A DNA stretch of 64,000 nt, taken from the NCBI GenBank assembly GCA_036023115.1, contig JAYKKT010000086.1, forward strand, positions 16,011,501 to 16,075,500, given 5' to 3'. The stretch comes from Brasenia schreberi (taxonomy: Eukaryota; Streptophyta; Magnoliopsida; Nymphaeales; Cabombaceae). Every line of letters starts with the position of its first letter. The stretch's first letter is position 1. This document shows, in pieces, positions 1 to 11,003 of this stretch. Made by a program: the position numbers and the translations under genes. Below the pieces are notes generated by a model. The model saw nothing but the letters and a program-made list of their open reading frames with translations, did no database searches and was not told where the DNA came from.

Positions 1-803
1 TGAACTAAATTTGACGAGAAAGACTCATTTTCAAGACTGATAAAGGGCACAATCAGGTGGGTTCTCCTTCCAGTTAATTTGAAGTTGCTCCTTGCTTTGT
101 AATTCCTGAGTTTTGGAGAGACTAGGGACAATCCAAGTTATTGAAAGCTATGTCACATGGGTGTCATGTTATGTCGAACCTACAAATTCAATGACAAAAC
201 AAGTGTTGATACACAACTTGATAATAACAACCTTCGCTTAACAAAATGCAATCAAATATTAAAATAATAAAGAAAAATAAATGAAGCACCTAATTTAACT
301 TGAAAAACCTTTTGAAAAAGAGCGAAAATGCATAGGCTTAAGAACTCCTGAAAGATGAATTGCAAAATCGGTGGAAGATAAATCATCGAAGAACAATAAT
401 CCACATTTGAAAATCCAGTCATTGAAGATGATGCTCGCACGACGTTCCAGTTTTGGTTTTGGACCCTCCCCACCAAGCTTCAAAGAGGAAGCCCTCTCTG
501 CCATTAAACTACACTAGTCTTCTTGCTCAAATAGGATTCACAAACGTATTTGAAGTTGTCTTGTTTGAAGTACAAGAGAACAAACACAGTGCCTCCCCGG
601 AGAATGGAACTTCATACTTGCATCAACCTCAAAGCCACTCACAAAGAAGGCATTTGTGACAGGTTGAGCTTGAAAAAAATATTTAAACTCATGAACCGTA
701 ACCAAACCAGGAGGTTGAACCGCCAGACCGGTTACTAACCGACCATGTCTACTCACATTTCTATTTAATCTCTTAAAAAGAACAGTAAACGATCCCTTTC
801 TCC

Positions 804-828
804 CTCTCTCTCTCTCTCTCTCTCTCTC
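804..828. repeat. (CT)n microsatellite
   Basis: A run of about 12 CT dinucleotides in a locally pyrimidine-rich stretch. It produces a low-complexity R-E-R-E peptide on the minus strand that is not a real gene. Confidence 0.9.
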
Positions 829-1051
829 AACCACCACAACCCAAAACGTTTCAGCTGCCACTTCTCTTTTCTCTATCAATCGGCTGCCAAAACATACATC
901 GAAAAAACTAGTGCTTCGGCCCTTTTACCTTTCTGTGTGTTGAAGAGGAGAGACCTAAATCGGGTCTTTCTCAAAAACACTAACACACAAATAACTTGCG
1001 TCAGGAGAGAACAGTTTTTTAATTTCACTGATATAGGAAGATGCCCACATG

Positions 1052-1078
1052 TATGTGTGTGTGTCACACACACACATA
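1052..1078. repeat. (TG)n-(CA)n palindrome
   Basis: A TATGTGTGTGTGT arm is followed at once by its reverse complement CACACACACACATA, giving a near-perfect inverted repeat with 13-nt arms and almost no loop. This is seen directly. It is probably a microsatellite that arose by inverted duplication. Confidence 0.8.
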
Positions 1079-2522
1079 TGTATACGTCTATAGTATCTTG
1101 TCTAAAAGAAAAGTACCATTTGCACAAGTTACATTTTAATAAAATAGTATTTGGTTAACATAAAGTAATAGTAAGTTGGATTCATGAAGTTTCTTAATGA
1201 CAGGGTATTAAAAAAAAATTCAAACGTATACCCTGTAGTTGACCAGAGAGAAGTAGGGGTGTTGAGTGTTCGGAGTGTCCAACAAGTTCACGTCTATGTG
1301 AGATGGATTGAACAAGCTAAGTATCATAAATTTCGTTAGCTACATACTTCTGGAACTGATTAGAAGATTGAGTGAGCCACTGAATGAAAGGCAATGGAGA
1401 GATTGCACCTGTTAGCCTTCCATGGTGATGGACGCATTATGTACATGGTCTGCTATCCCCCTCTCCTTTTCGGGTTTCTCTACAGACTGGCTCTATAGGC
1501 TATGAACAACCAAAACTAAAAGGATAAGAGAATGATAAAGAAGAAAGAAGGAGGTCCTAGGCCTTGCCAAACAACTTTGCATTTGTTCATAGTACGAATC
1601 GTTATTCTTTCCTAAGTGAGCACTAATAGTAAGTAAGATATGGAATAAGATCCTATCTAACATAATTATCAAAGCTTGAAATAAGTTTGTATGGTGCAAG
1701 CTTCATGGCCTTCCAGAATCTTGGATATTTTTCCTTGATTTTGACGATAGGCTGTGTACTGTGGATTGAGTTGAACATATTGAGATATTTCACTCGCCTA
1801 CACGTTGTTTGCGTAAGAGAGATATGTTGAATCTACAAAGTGCATTTTATTTCTTATTGATGTGTTGCTCATTTTTTAGAGGTTTATTTGATGTTCTCAA
1901 TCAAAACGGTTGCATGACCAAATTAAGGTTTGATATCCTTGGTTACATTCTTACTCGAATTAAGTCTTTATCTTGTAATCCAACAACCGTATGTGATTCT
2001 CGATCGCTTATATCATGACCATTAGTCATCACTACCATGAATGACTAAGCAAAAATATTCAAGGTTTAGCTCATCAACAATGCCAAAAGTGATATCGATC
2101 TTCATATATATATATATATACAGATGCTTCTTTTGTTGGTTTGTTTTCATAGCAGAAGCTTTAGACATCCACAACTACATAAACAGCATTCGAACTATGA
2201 GATAGTTTTTCTACTCGCATTTCGGTGGGTTTTTGGTCTGTCTTTGGCTCAATTGCTCATGCTTGAGACCCATATACTTGAGGACAATGTGAGTTCCTCG
2301 GTGAATCCAAATAGTCCAATATCTATTATTTAGAGTATGCAGTATACTGTTTTGCCCTGTTAATGAAGGTCAATGAGTTCAGGTGGAACAGTTTACACGA
2401 TAAAGGTGTCCAACTTCGGATAAATCTGGTTTGGATGCATATCAAAATATGGTAAACCAATTTTGCCATATTAGATTAATTAATCTCATGTCAATATGGT
2501 TTCAGGAGTAAAGGTTTTAAAC

Positions 2523-2577
2523 GGGTTCCCTGACTCCCACATCGCAGGTGGTGGGTTCGAATCCTCCTGTTGTGACC
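2523..2577 (+). other. tRNA-like B-box, possible SINE remnant
   Basis: The stretch contains GGTTCGAATCC, an exact match to the RNA polymerase III B-box consensus (tRNA T-arm), with CCTCC...GGTGG-like flanks. I could not fold a full cloverleaf or find a convincing A-box upstream, so this is at most a decayed tRNA-derived SINE or tRNA fragment, and may be chance. Confidence 0.25.
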
Positions 2578-2940
2578 ACAAAAAGATAAAAGATATCTGA
2601 TCTCGACATCGATCCTGATTACATTCATTCACCTAGATATGATGTTTCTTTTCTACAACCCTTCAAATGTGACTCCAATGATAAGTTAGTTTAGCCCAAT
2701 GCCTCACTAACCAAACTTCATGATTTTGTTTTTCCAGGAATAAAATCATAGAAATTTCAGGAAGCAATTCAATTAAAAGCCAATGTAGATCCAATTTTAT
2801 AAACTTGAAAAATTAGATAAGTTTGAAATGTGAAAAACTTGGGAGGATCATCCTCCTTACAACTGGTAATCAATACTTTGTATGAACTGTAGATAATTTT
2901 CTAGGAATATAGCTATTAGGGTATCCTTAACCCCGCTTGC

Positions 2941-3285
2941 AACAACAACAACAACAACAACAACAACTAAGCCTTTTCCCATACTAGACGGGGTCGGCTA
3001 CATGGATTCTTTGTTTCCACAGATCCCTATTGTGTGCCATGTTAGCAGTTAACTCCCAATAAGCTAGATCATTCTTTATTGTTTCCTTCCAACACTTTTG
3101 TGGTCGTCCCCTACCTCTTTTAATACTTTCCAAATTTAGTTTTTCTAACCTTCTTAGAGGTTCTTTTTTTGATCTTCTTTCTATATGTCCAAACCATCTT
3201 AAACGATGTTCTCTCATTTTATCCTCTATTGGTGCCACTCCTAATTTGTTTCTAATAACCTCATTATGTATACGGTCTTTTCTTG
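2941..3285 (-). mobile_element. 5'-truncated RTE LINE fragment, 3' end
   Basis: The minus strand encodes the C-terminal tail of an RTE-type LINE polyprotein (positions 3292-2984, with [11 protein letters not shown], a G-R-G-R-P-Q-K box, W-K-E-T-I-K-N-D-L) and ends in a (TTG)n tail, seen on the plus strand as (CAA)n at 2941-2966. Only about 345 bp remain, the usual result of aborted target-primed reverse transcription. It is flanked by an 11-bp TSD with one mismatch: accccgcttgc at 2930-2940 and accccacttgc at 3286-3296. The protein part is nearly identical to the longer copy at 6934-8755, so the two share a recent source family. Confidence 0.9.
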
Positions 3286-3296
3286 ACCCCACTTGC

Positions 3297-4574
3297 CTTT
3301 AAAAAAAAAAAAACTTAGCCCGTTTGGAACTGGATTGTGCCAGGAACTTGCCAAAAGCAAAACCGGTTAAACCTGAGTCGAAACATGAACCAGTCGAAGA
3401 TGACTCAAAACAGGAACCAGCCAAATTGAACCCAGAATTAGAAGCAAACTAGAGATCCCCAGTTCCACTCTGGAAACAAGAACTTGGTCAGTACGAGAAC
3501 CTCCCACAATTCAAACCACTGGTTCAGCCTTTCCTTTTTGAAAAATTTATTTTTTTTACATGTTCTTTGCAGTTTTGAACATTTTGGGATTCAAATTGGA
3601 ACAAAAACCAGAATGACGATTCTGAACTAGAACCAAAACCGGCATGATCCCAGTTTGATTCCAGTTTGTGGTTCTAGTTTTGCCGGTTCCAATTTTCCCA
3701 AAACCAGACTTGGAAAAGGGAAACTCCTAACGCCTATCTTTGCCTTTGTAGTGGGTCAAAGATTTTCATGTGTTTCTCCTGTTGGATGGTTTTGCTGGTA
3801 GAGAAACTGCTACCTCCCTGTACACAGTGATGCAACTACAACCTAATCAAACTGAGAAATGGTCTGCTTGGACAGGCTGCGTCCGGCCTTGATGGGTCGG
3901 AGAAATATTACCAGCCCCATCCCTTGAGGCTACACAATTGGGTCTAACTTGGAGCATAATCGAGCCGAGTTGAGATCCAGAATAGACCAATCTCGACTCA
4001 GCTCCTTAAGAAGATTCTCAGCTCGAGCTTATGTTAAATCACGTTTCCTTCCTTAGTCTCGAGCTCAAGATTGACCTATGTTTGAATAACTCAACTGAGT
4101 TCGTGAATCAAGCTCGAGCTTATGTTCAATCACGTTTCCTTCCTTAATCTCGAGCTCAAGATTGACCTATGTTTGAATAACTCAACTGAGTTCGTGAATC
4201 AAGCTCGAACTTGAGAAGTGTAATGTTCAAGAATTAGGTTTGTGATATTTATTCGACCAACTTTTAAAAGATAAGTAAATTTAAATATTGCAAAAGCTTA
4301 GGTTCATGAGCTGCTCGAGCCGAGTACTGGTGAGCTCGAGTTCAACTTGGAACAACTTGAGCATGACTCGAGTTCGAAAAGAACTGAGTCAAGTTCGAGC
4401 TTTTCTTGAGCTGAGCTCGAGTAGCTCGGCTCACTTGCACACCTAGCTAGGGCTCTAAATGTTGAGATGGTGGGCTCTCAATCTTGATCGGGTCTATGTT
4501 CACATTCATGTAGATCCATATCCACCCACAAGACGAGCGTCTTGCTCCATTCCGCCCTTTCGTAAATAATCTCC
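3297..4574. other. intergenic, repeat-like
   Basis: No coding region recognised. 3310-3720 is rich in repeats of the words aaccag and ccagtt on both strands. From about 3960 to 4445 the sequence is dominated by gagctcgag-type palindromic words and ends in gctcacttgcacaccta, which resembles the end of a non-autonomous DNA transposon. No matching left end was found. Confidence 0.5.
4020..4201. repeat. 91-bp tandem duplication
   Basis: Two adjacent copies, 4020-4110 and 4111-4201, each begin agctcgagcttatgtt and end gttcgtgaatca. By eye they differ at only a few positions, so this is a recent local duplication inside an older gagctcgag-rich repeat. Confidence 0.9.
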
Positions 4575-5131
4575 CTCTTCTTCGACGCCGTCCAGCTCCA
4601 CGACAAGCCCGAGCTCCGTCTCCTCGACCTCCGCAACGAATTCTCTATCGTCGCCTCCTCCTTCATCGCCAACAACCAAAACGACCCTTCTCACGCTAAA
4701 CTCTTCTTCTGCGAGATCGAATTCAAAGAATCCCAATTGACCTTCTCCCAATTCGGCGTCAACGCCCTCCCCACATTCGCCTCGTTGCCCCCAACCAGGG
4801 TTTCAAGGATTCCGACCCAATGGACCAGGGCGATTTCTCCAGGCTCGCCGAATCCATGGCGGAATTCGTCGAATCCAAGACCAAGCTCTCAGTGGGACCT
4901 ATCCATCGACCCCCGTTCTCTCCAGGAACCAGTTGATCCTCATCGTGCTTGGGATCCTGATTTGGATACCCTTCTTCGTGAAGAAGATTCTCGCGGGTCA
5001 GACTGTGCTCCATGACCCGAAGGTTTGGTTGGCGGGTTCTGTGTTCGTTTACTTCTTCAGCGGTTGTTTATTTGGACAATTGGAAGACAGGGTACCATGT
5101 TCATGGCTACTGGCCTTCTCCAAGGCACTGA
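4575..5131 (+). pseudogene. OST3/OST6-type oligosaccharyltransferase subunit pseudogene
   Basis: The plus strand reads as a broken OST3/OST6 homologue, the thioredoxin-fold membrane subunit of the ER oligosaccharyltransferase used in N-glycosylation. In order I see FFDAVQLHDKPELRLLDLR, KLFFCEIEF and FGVNALP in one frame. The next frame has DPMDQGDFSRLAESMAEFVE and SVGPIHRPP. A third has a hydrophobic helix (LILIVLGILIWIPFFV), LHDPKVWLAGSVFVYFFS, then the C-terminal LDNWKTGY...YWPSPRH and a stop at 5129-5131. There are at least two single-base frameshifts (near 4769 and 4925). About a hundred codons, including the later membrane helices, are missing between VYFFS and LDNWKTGY (near 5060). No signal peptide region is readable upstream. 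The fragment is intronless. It is clearly non-functional; whether it is a retrocopy or a decayed duplicate is open because no poly(A) tail or TSD was seen. Confidence 0.85.
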
Positions 5132-6072
5132 TGAAGGTTGTTTGCTTAATTTCACAAATGTTGTTTACATCTAGTCAGAATGAGCCTGAGACGACCGCGT
5201 ATCTTATGATGTATTCAATTAGATAATTTTTGTGACATTTGTCACGAAGTTTTTCATTTTCGATTTTCTTCTTTAAGGATTAGTCATTTCGATGTTGTAG
5301 TTCTTATGTTTAGTGGGTTTTACTTGAATGGTTGGTATCTGATTTTGATCTATTGAAATAGAAGACTTGGAGATTAGGTGGTGTTCTACATTGTGTTGAT
5401 TCTTAAAATCTGATCACCTGGAAGACGGTTTCAGATTCCTTGCACTTGTTGCGTTCTCAATTTAGGAACATGTGCCACATGATATTCTTTTGATCTTCTT
5501 TGAATCAGTTCCGTGTCTGTTGAACTGGATCTTTGCATCCTGTAATTCGTTTCACTTTTCTTTTTCTCTTCTAGATTATTAGTATTTACTACTGTTTGAT
5601 AAAGGTCTCGGTTGTTCAACTACTTATGATTTTTTTCCTGTCAAAAGTTGTATAAGAAATTGATTGTCTAGATTGGAAAATCGTATGCTCTGTTAGTGTT
5701 TCTAACCTCTTGATTCAAGGGTTGAATCAATTCAAACACTGCTATATGCATTTTGCTGGAATATTATTCTTAGATTAAATGTAGTATATGAAGAGGGAAG
5801 GCCATGATAGAAGCCTTAAGACAATATAAATTCTATTGCGACACTAAGGAGGCCAAGTTAAATTGATCCAAGAATGGGTCTATATCCAATTTATACCTTC
5901 ATCAATGATAATGTATATCAGTGAACTTGGAAGTAGAATTAAGAGTTTTCATAACCCTAAACTAATGATTTTGACTCTCATTTCTTCTCTTCCAAGGCTT
6001 CTTCTTCTCTCTGTTGCTCTTTCTTCTTGCTCAATCTCGTGACTCATTTGATTTGAACCTCGGTATCAAGAC
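5132..6072. other. intergenic, nothing recognised
   Basis: AT-rich sequence right of the OST3/OST6 pseudogene and left of the hAT-A terminus. No domain, RNA gene or repeat recognised. Confidence 0.5.
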
Positions 6073-6917
6073 CAATGTTGTAAAAATCACATCGGTGCCA
6101 TATCGCACAGGGTACCGATACACAATAACCGTTGTGTACCATACGGTACGGTATGGTGAAAACAACCTTATTAGTGTTATAAAAATCAGAAGAAATCATA
6201 AAAAGTATAAAATTTTGAAATTAATCAACAAAATCTAATAAATTGTTAGAAAAAACAATCAGTATTAATGATTAAACACAATCAAATCAACAAGCTTAAG
6301 AAAGTTAAAGTTGTTAAACACTACCAACTGAAACTAACATGTCGATTTAGAATCTTCAAATTCTTCGGAGCTGACATCTTCATCTTACACTACAAAATAC
6401 AAATACAAATTACAAAGTTCATACTTCAAGCTCAGAGTTCAAGTTCAATGTTTCATTCTAGAAAACATTGATCATAATCAATAAATGCATCATAAGCATT
6501 ATAGTGTAGGGTCACTAGCATCATCATCACCATTATCACCCACTCCTCCATAATTTGGTCCTCCAATCCAACTCCTTTCGTGTCGTCATCTCCAATCTTT
6601 GCTTCTGCCTCTATTACCCTCTTGTTTTCATCCTTTAAATTGATGAGAGACTCATCTTCTTTGACCCAATCATCAAGAATATCAATATTATATGGCACCT
6701 TCTTGCCCTTTTTGTATCTCTTTTGCATTTATTTATAAAGAAAACAAAAAAAGAGTACAATAATATTATATACTTACAAAATCATTCAAATATATGAATC
6801 AACCGATTATCAATAAGGACTAAGGAACAATATACATATTAAATTATTATCTTTGTCTTAACTTCATATTGTATGTAATATTATACCAAATCATAAAGAC
6901 AAGCTCCAATATATTTC

Positions 6918-6933
6918 TCTTCTTTGTGTGAAT
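6918..6933. repeat. TSD of the RTE LINE, left copy
   Basis: tcttctttgtgtgaat, identical to 8756-8771. The 16-bp exact match fixes both ends of the LINE between them. Confidence 0.95.
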
Positions 6934-8755
6934 AACAACAACAACAACTAAGCCTTTTCCCATACTAGACGGGGTCGGCTACATGGATTCTTTGTTTCCA
7001 CAGATCTCTATCGTGTGCCATGTTAGCAGTTAACTCCCAATAAGCTAGATCATTCTTTATTGTTTCTTTTCAACACTTTTGTGGTCGTCCTCTACCTCTT
7101 TTAATACTTTCCAAATTTAGGTTTTCTAACCTTCTTACAGGTTCTTCTTTTGATCTTCTTTCTATATGTCCAAACCATCTTAAACGATGTTCTCTCATTT
7201 TATCCTCTATTGGTGCCACTCCCAATTTGTTTCTAATAACCTCATTATGTATACGGTCTTTTCTTGTATGACCACTCATCCATCTCAACATCTTCATTTC
7301 TGTCACAGACATCTTTTGTACATGTTGATGATTAACTGCCCAACACTCAGAACCATAAAACATGGCAGGCCTAACTGCTGCTCTATAATATTTACCTTTT
7401 AATTTTAATGGTATCTTCTTGTCACAAAGAATACCTGATGCTCCTCTCCATTTTAACCAACCAGCATTAATTCTATGTGTAACATCTCCATCAATTCTTC
7501 CATCACTTTGAAAAATTGACCCTAGGTATTTAAAACTTTCCCTTTGGGGAATGTAATGTGTGCCAATTTTAATTTCTATGTCCTCTGAAGTAGCCAAATG
7601 ATCAAACTTACATTCCATATATTCTGTCTTTGTTCTACTAAGTCGGAGGCCTTTGTTTTCTAATGTTTCTCTCCATAGTTCCAATTTTCTATTAACTTTT
7701 TCCTTAGACTCCTCCACTAATACAATGTCATCTGCAAATAACATACACCAAGGTACTTCATCTTGAATATGTTTTGTTAACTCATCCATCACCATTATAA
7801 ATAAGTATGGACTTAAAGTTGATCCTTGATGTAACCCAATATTAACTTCAAAGAAGTCTGTCGTTCCTTCATGAGTCCTCACACATGTTTTTGCACCATC
7901 ATACATGTCTCTTATAAGGTTAATATATGTCAATGGGATACCTCTTTTTCCAAAGTTCTCCAAAGAACCTCCCTCGGTACCCTATCATAAGCTTTTTCTA
8001 GATCAATAAATATCATGTGAAGGTCTTTCTTTTTTGCTCTAAAATGTTCCATAAGACGTCTCAAAAGGTGAATCGCTTCAATAGTAGATCTACCAGGCAT
8101 AAATCCAAATTGATTCTCTGTTGTACTTGATACTTGTCTTAACCTACGTTCAATAATTCTTTCCATAATTTCATAGTATGACTCATTAACTTGATACCTC
8201 GATAATTCGCACAATTTTGAATGTCTCCCTTGTTTTTATATATGGGTATAAGTGTACTTGCTCTCCATTCCTCGGGCATCTTTTGGTTTTTCCATATTTC
8301 ATTAAATAGTCTTGTGAGCCAAGTGATTCCTATTTCTCCTAGTATTTTCCAAACTTCTATAGGAATATTATCAGGTCCTACCGATTTACCACTCTTCATA
8401 TGTTTAAGAGCCTCTTTGACTTCATTCTTTTGAATACGTCGGTAGAAATTGTGGTTTATATACTTTTCTGACTTGGCTAAATCTCCTAAACTAATACTAA
8501 CATCGTTATTTTCATTAAAAAGATTATAAAAATAGTTTTTCCATCTATTTCTTATATCATCATTTGCCACTAGAATTTTTTCATCCTCGTCTTTTATGCA
8601 TCTAACATAATTAAGATCTTTAGTTTTCTTATCTCTAGCCCTAGCTATCCTAAAAATGTCTCTTTCACCCTCTTTTGAGTTGAGTTTTTTATATAAGTCC
8701 TCCAAAATCTTAGCTTTTGCTTCACTAACGGCCTTTTTTGCTTCCTTCTTTGCTT
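6934..8755 (-). mobile_element. RTE LINE, 5'-truncated, inserted in hAT-A
   Basis: A non-LTR retrotransposon on the minus strand. Its 3' end on the plus-strand left side is a short (CAA)n, that is a (TTG)n tail, preceded on the minus strand by GCCGACCCCGTCTAG...GGCTTAG. The 5' end is truncated inside the region before the reverse transcriptase. Perfect 16-bp TSDs flank it. The host sequence on either side is the hAT C-terminal region; removing the LINE restores collinearity with hAT-B around 16070-16330. Confidence 0.97.
7070..8705 (-). pseudogene. RTE LINE reverse transcriptase, frameshifted
   Basis: Three overlapping minus-strand segments, 8705-8139, 8214-7930 and 7963-7070, together cover the RT domain and C-terminal tail. 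The first has SGKSVGPDNIPIEVWK and [18 protein letters not shown] (RT fingers). The second has [15 protein letters not shown] and [13 protein letters not shown]. The third has GLHQGSTLSPYLFIMVMDEL and the catalytic FADDIV at residues 76-81, then RTKTEYM, SFKYLGS, the WRGASGILCDKKIP region and [12 protein letters not shown]. The catalytic aspartates are intact, but at least two frameshifts and the missing 5' half (no endonuclease domain seen) make the copy inactive. It must have been copied in trans from a full-length element. Confidence 0.93.
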
Positions 8756-8771
8756 TCTTCTTTGTGTGAAT
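8756..8771. repeat. TSD of the RTE LINE, right copy
   Basis: tcttctttgtgtgaat, identical to 6918-6933. Confidence 0.95.
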
Positions 8772-9299
8772 GCATTTGAAAAAATTCTAATTTCTTTTGC
8801 ATCCACTCGAACTACATGTTTGGCTCAATGAGCAAATCTCGATAAGTTCAATGCATCTACACCAAAGCAAGTTCTCCATTCATCTAACATAAAATATAAT
8901 AATAAGCATTGAAAGTCATAATCAACTTAACATTAAATAATTTATAACTTATCAATAAAAAAATCATACTTAGCCGTATCTGAGAGCAAAGTTGTATTAC
9001 AATTGACCTTCCAAAATCTTCAACACTACGTATATACTTGCTTACCTCTAAATGGATGTTGCATCAAGTAGATGAATCTTATACAAGGCCAATTGCATTC
9101 AATATTTCCCTTTTAACTTCTTCGCCCAATACAAAGTTGAGAGAAAATTTAATAGAGGGATTAAAAATATATACAACCACATGCAAAACATGATGCATTT
9201 GTCAGTTTCAGCATGCATAAATCATCTTTCAAACCTTCTTTATAAGTGATTGTTTATGATCAAGGTTTGCGTATATTTGTAATTGGTCTTATTCATTGC

Positions 9300-9301
<2 letters not shown>

Positions 9302-9367
<66 letters not shown>
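9302..9367. repeat. (TA)33 microsatellite inside transposase sequence
   Basis: An uninterrupted TA run lying inside the hAT-A transposase coding region. The same site in sister copy hAT-B (16840-16850) has only about four TA units in catatatataagg, so the run expanded after the two copies separated. Confidence 0.95.
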
Positions 9368-9374
<7 letters not shown>

Positions 9375-9527
9375 GCAAGCTTATCTTCCCTGTCTACCAT
9401 TCTCATTACCTTGACCAAAGCATAATCATCCTAAAAAATGTACTATACTTCTCCCAAAAGTTAGCATTGAAAATAATATATACTGCAACAATCCCTCTCT
9501 TTTTCAACCAACTTATGTAGCCACATT

Positions 9528-9535
9528 CATCAGAT
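9528..9535. repeat. TSD, left copy, of the 9536-10543 hAT
   Basis: catcagat, matching cattagat at 10544-10551 at 7 of 8 positions. The length fits hAT insertion. Confidence 0.75.
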
Positions 9536-10543
9536 AGCGTTATCCGTATCGTACGATACGACAAGATACGTATAGTAACCTGTATCGTAAGATACAGGTT
9601 ATCGTGCCGTATCGCCCGACCAATTTTTTTTTAAAATTAAATTTATTTTTTTTTTGCATGTTTCTGCCCTCTCTTCTCCTCTCTTCACTTCCCTTCAAGG
9701 CATCCTCTGATATGCTTGTAATTTGGGTTTATAATTTTATTTATTGAATAAAAATAATGTATGAACAAATAAAAATTTTGACAAAATCATTTCTCTTTCT
9801 GTTATAACTTTTAGGTATATTTTTGCTACCAGTTTCTAATTTTATGAGATCGCAAACAATTAAAAATATTTGGTTCTCTTGGTTCATTGAGTGGGGATTT
9901 CACAACTTCACTATTTTAGGGTTCACCTTACATGACTTCCATTGAGTTGAACATGATCGTGTGTGAGGCTTAACTCAGTCTGTGAAGTGAGAAATGGAGC
10001 TCAAGCATTGAGGTGTCATAGACTCAATAATCAAAGAAATGGAGCTCGTTGTTTTGCTCACATATGAAAATTAGCAAATATGACAACTACATGTACAAAG
10101 ATAGCAGTTTGTTAATTTCGATATATTAGATGAGTGGATTATGGAAGATAACAAAGAAAATGCACTCCTAACCGAAGAAGACATTGTATGAATTAATTTG
10201 AAGTGCAACAACATCATCAAGGAGAAGATGAAGATTATTTAGTTAATGATTATGATACAAATTTACAATATGTAAAATGTAAATGTATTTCATTTTTTGA
10301 TTCAAAATATGTAATTTTGGATGCAATTGTTCAATGTTGAATGTTCAATTTGTGCTAAACTTTGCATTATATGAATTTAAAGCAATTAGCAGATTTTTCA
10401 CAATTTTTTTCAGATTTTTACTAATTTTTAAAATAAAATTTTAAAATTTTTTAATATTAAAATACGATACGGGCGATACGATACGATACACCCATATTGT
10501 GGAGCCTAGCGATATGCGATATGATACGCATCAAACAACACTG
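9536..10543 (+). mobile_element. non-autonomous hAT, family D, copy 1
   Basis: About 1008 bp, inserted in hAT-A. The left end agcgttatccgtatcg has probably lost the first C of cagtgttatc. The right end is ...tcaaacaacactg, the inverted CAGTGTTGTTTGA. Both ends hold clusters of gtatcg/cgatac. The interior shares with 11004-12176 the blocks ccctctctt...caaggca, ggtttataatttta and aagaagacattgtatg...aatttgaa. These also occur in reverse orientation in hAT-D, so this is an internally deleted relative of hAT-D that lacks most of the transposase. Confidence 0.85.
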
Positions 10544-11003
10544 CATTAGATGCAAACATCTTTTTTGATAACTAGACTTTGAACGATAATAATATTCGTA
10601 GCAAATCTTGTCACCAAAGACCTAATCAACTCCCTTCCACTAGTCTAGATTGTCATCAAGTGCAGTATAGATGATTGACTTAAATAAACTTTGTAACATT
10701 TTTGTATGCATTAATAGTTCCCTTGATTTCATCCATTGAACTCATATCCTCAAGCATTAAGTTTATGCAATGGGCAACACATGAGGTCCAAAATAAGGAT
10801 GGATGGTTCGACTGGAGCATCTTATCAGGCTATAAGCTGCTCTAAAATTTCCAACATTGTTAATAATGAATTGAATATTTTCAACACTTACATCATTAAC
10901 AAGATCTTTAAAAATAGGGAGCAAATTATATACAATTTTATTAATATGGGATACGTCATAGGATTTCAAAAATAATATCTCTTTTGGATGGTAGACCAAA
11001 AAG

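Larger units (their letters stand above)
1..2940. other. intergenic, no gene recognised
   Basis: AT-rich plant intergenic DNA. All open frames are short (under about 115 codons), have no recognisable domain and show no consistent codon pattern on either strand. It contains a CT microsatellite, a TG/CA palindrome, a short AT run near 2106-2120 and a tRNA-like B-box patch, all listed separately. Otherwise nothing seen. Confidence 0.6.

Noticed and set aside
4737..5015. Several overlapping 80-97-codon open frames on both strands
   Set aside because: Out-of-frame and antisense readings of the GC-rich OST3/OST6 pseudogene; the true frame is broken into three parts.
9296..9520. Open frame with a long Ile-Tyr run (also near 49744-49998 and 45536-45760)
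   Set aside because: Direct translation of (AT)n microsatellites; no real protein.
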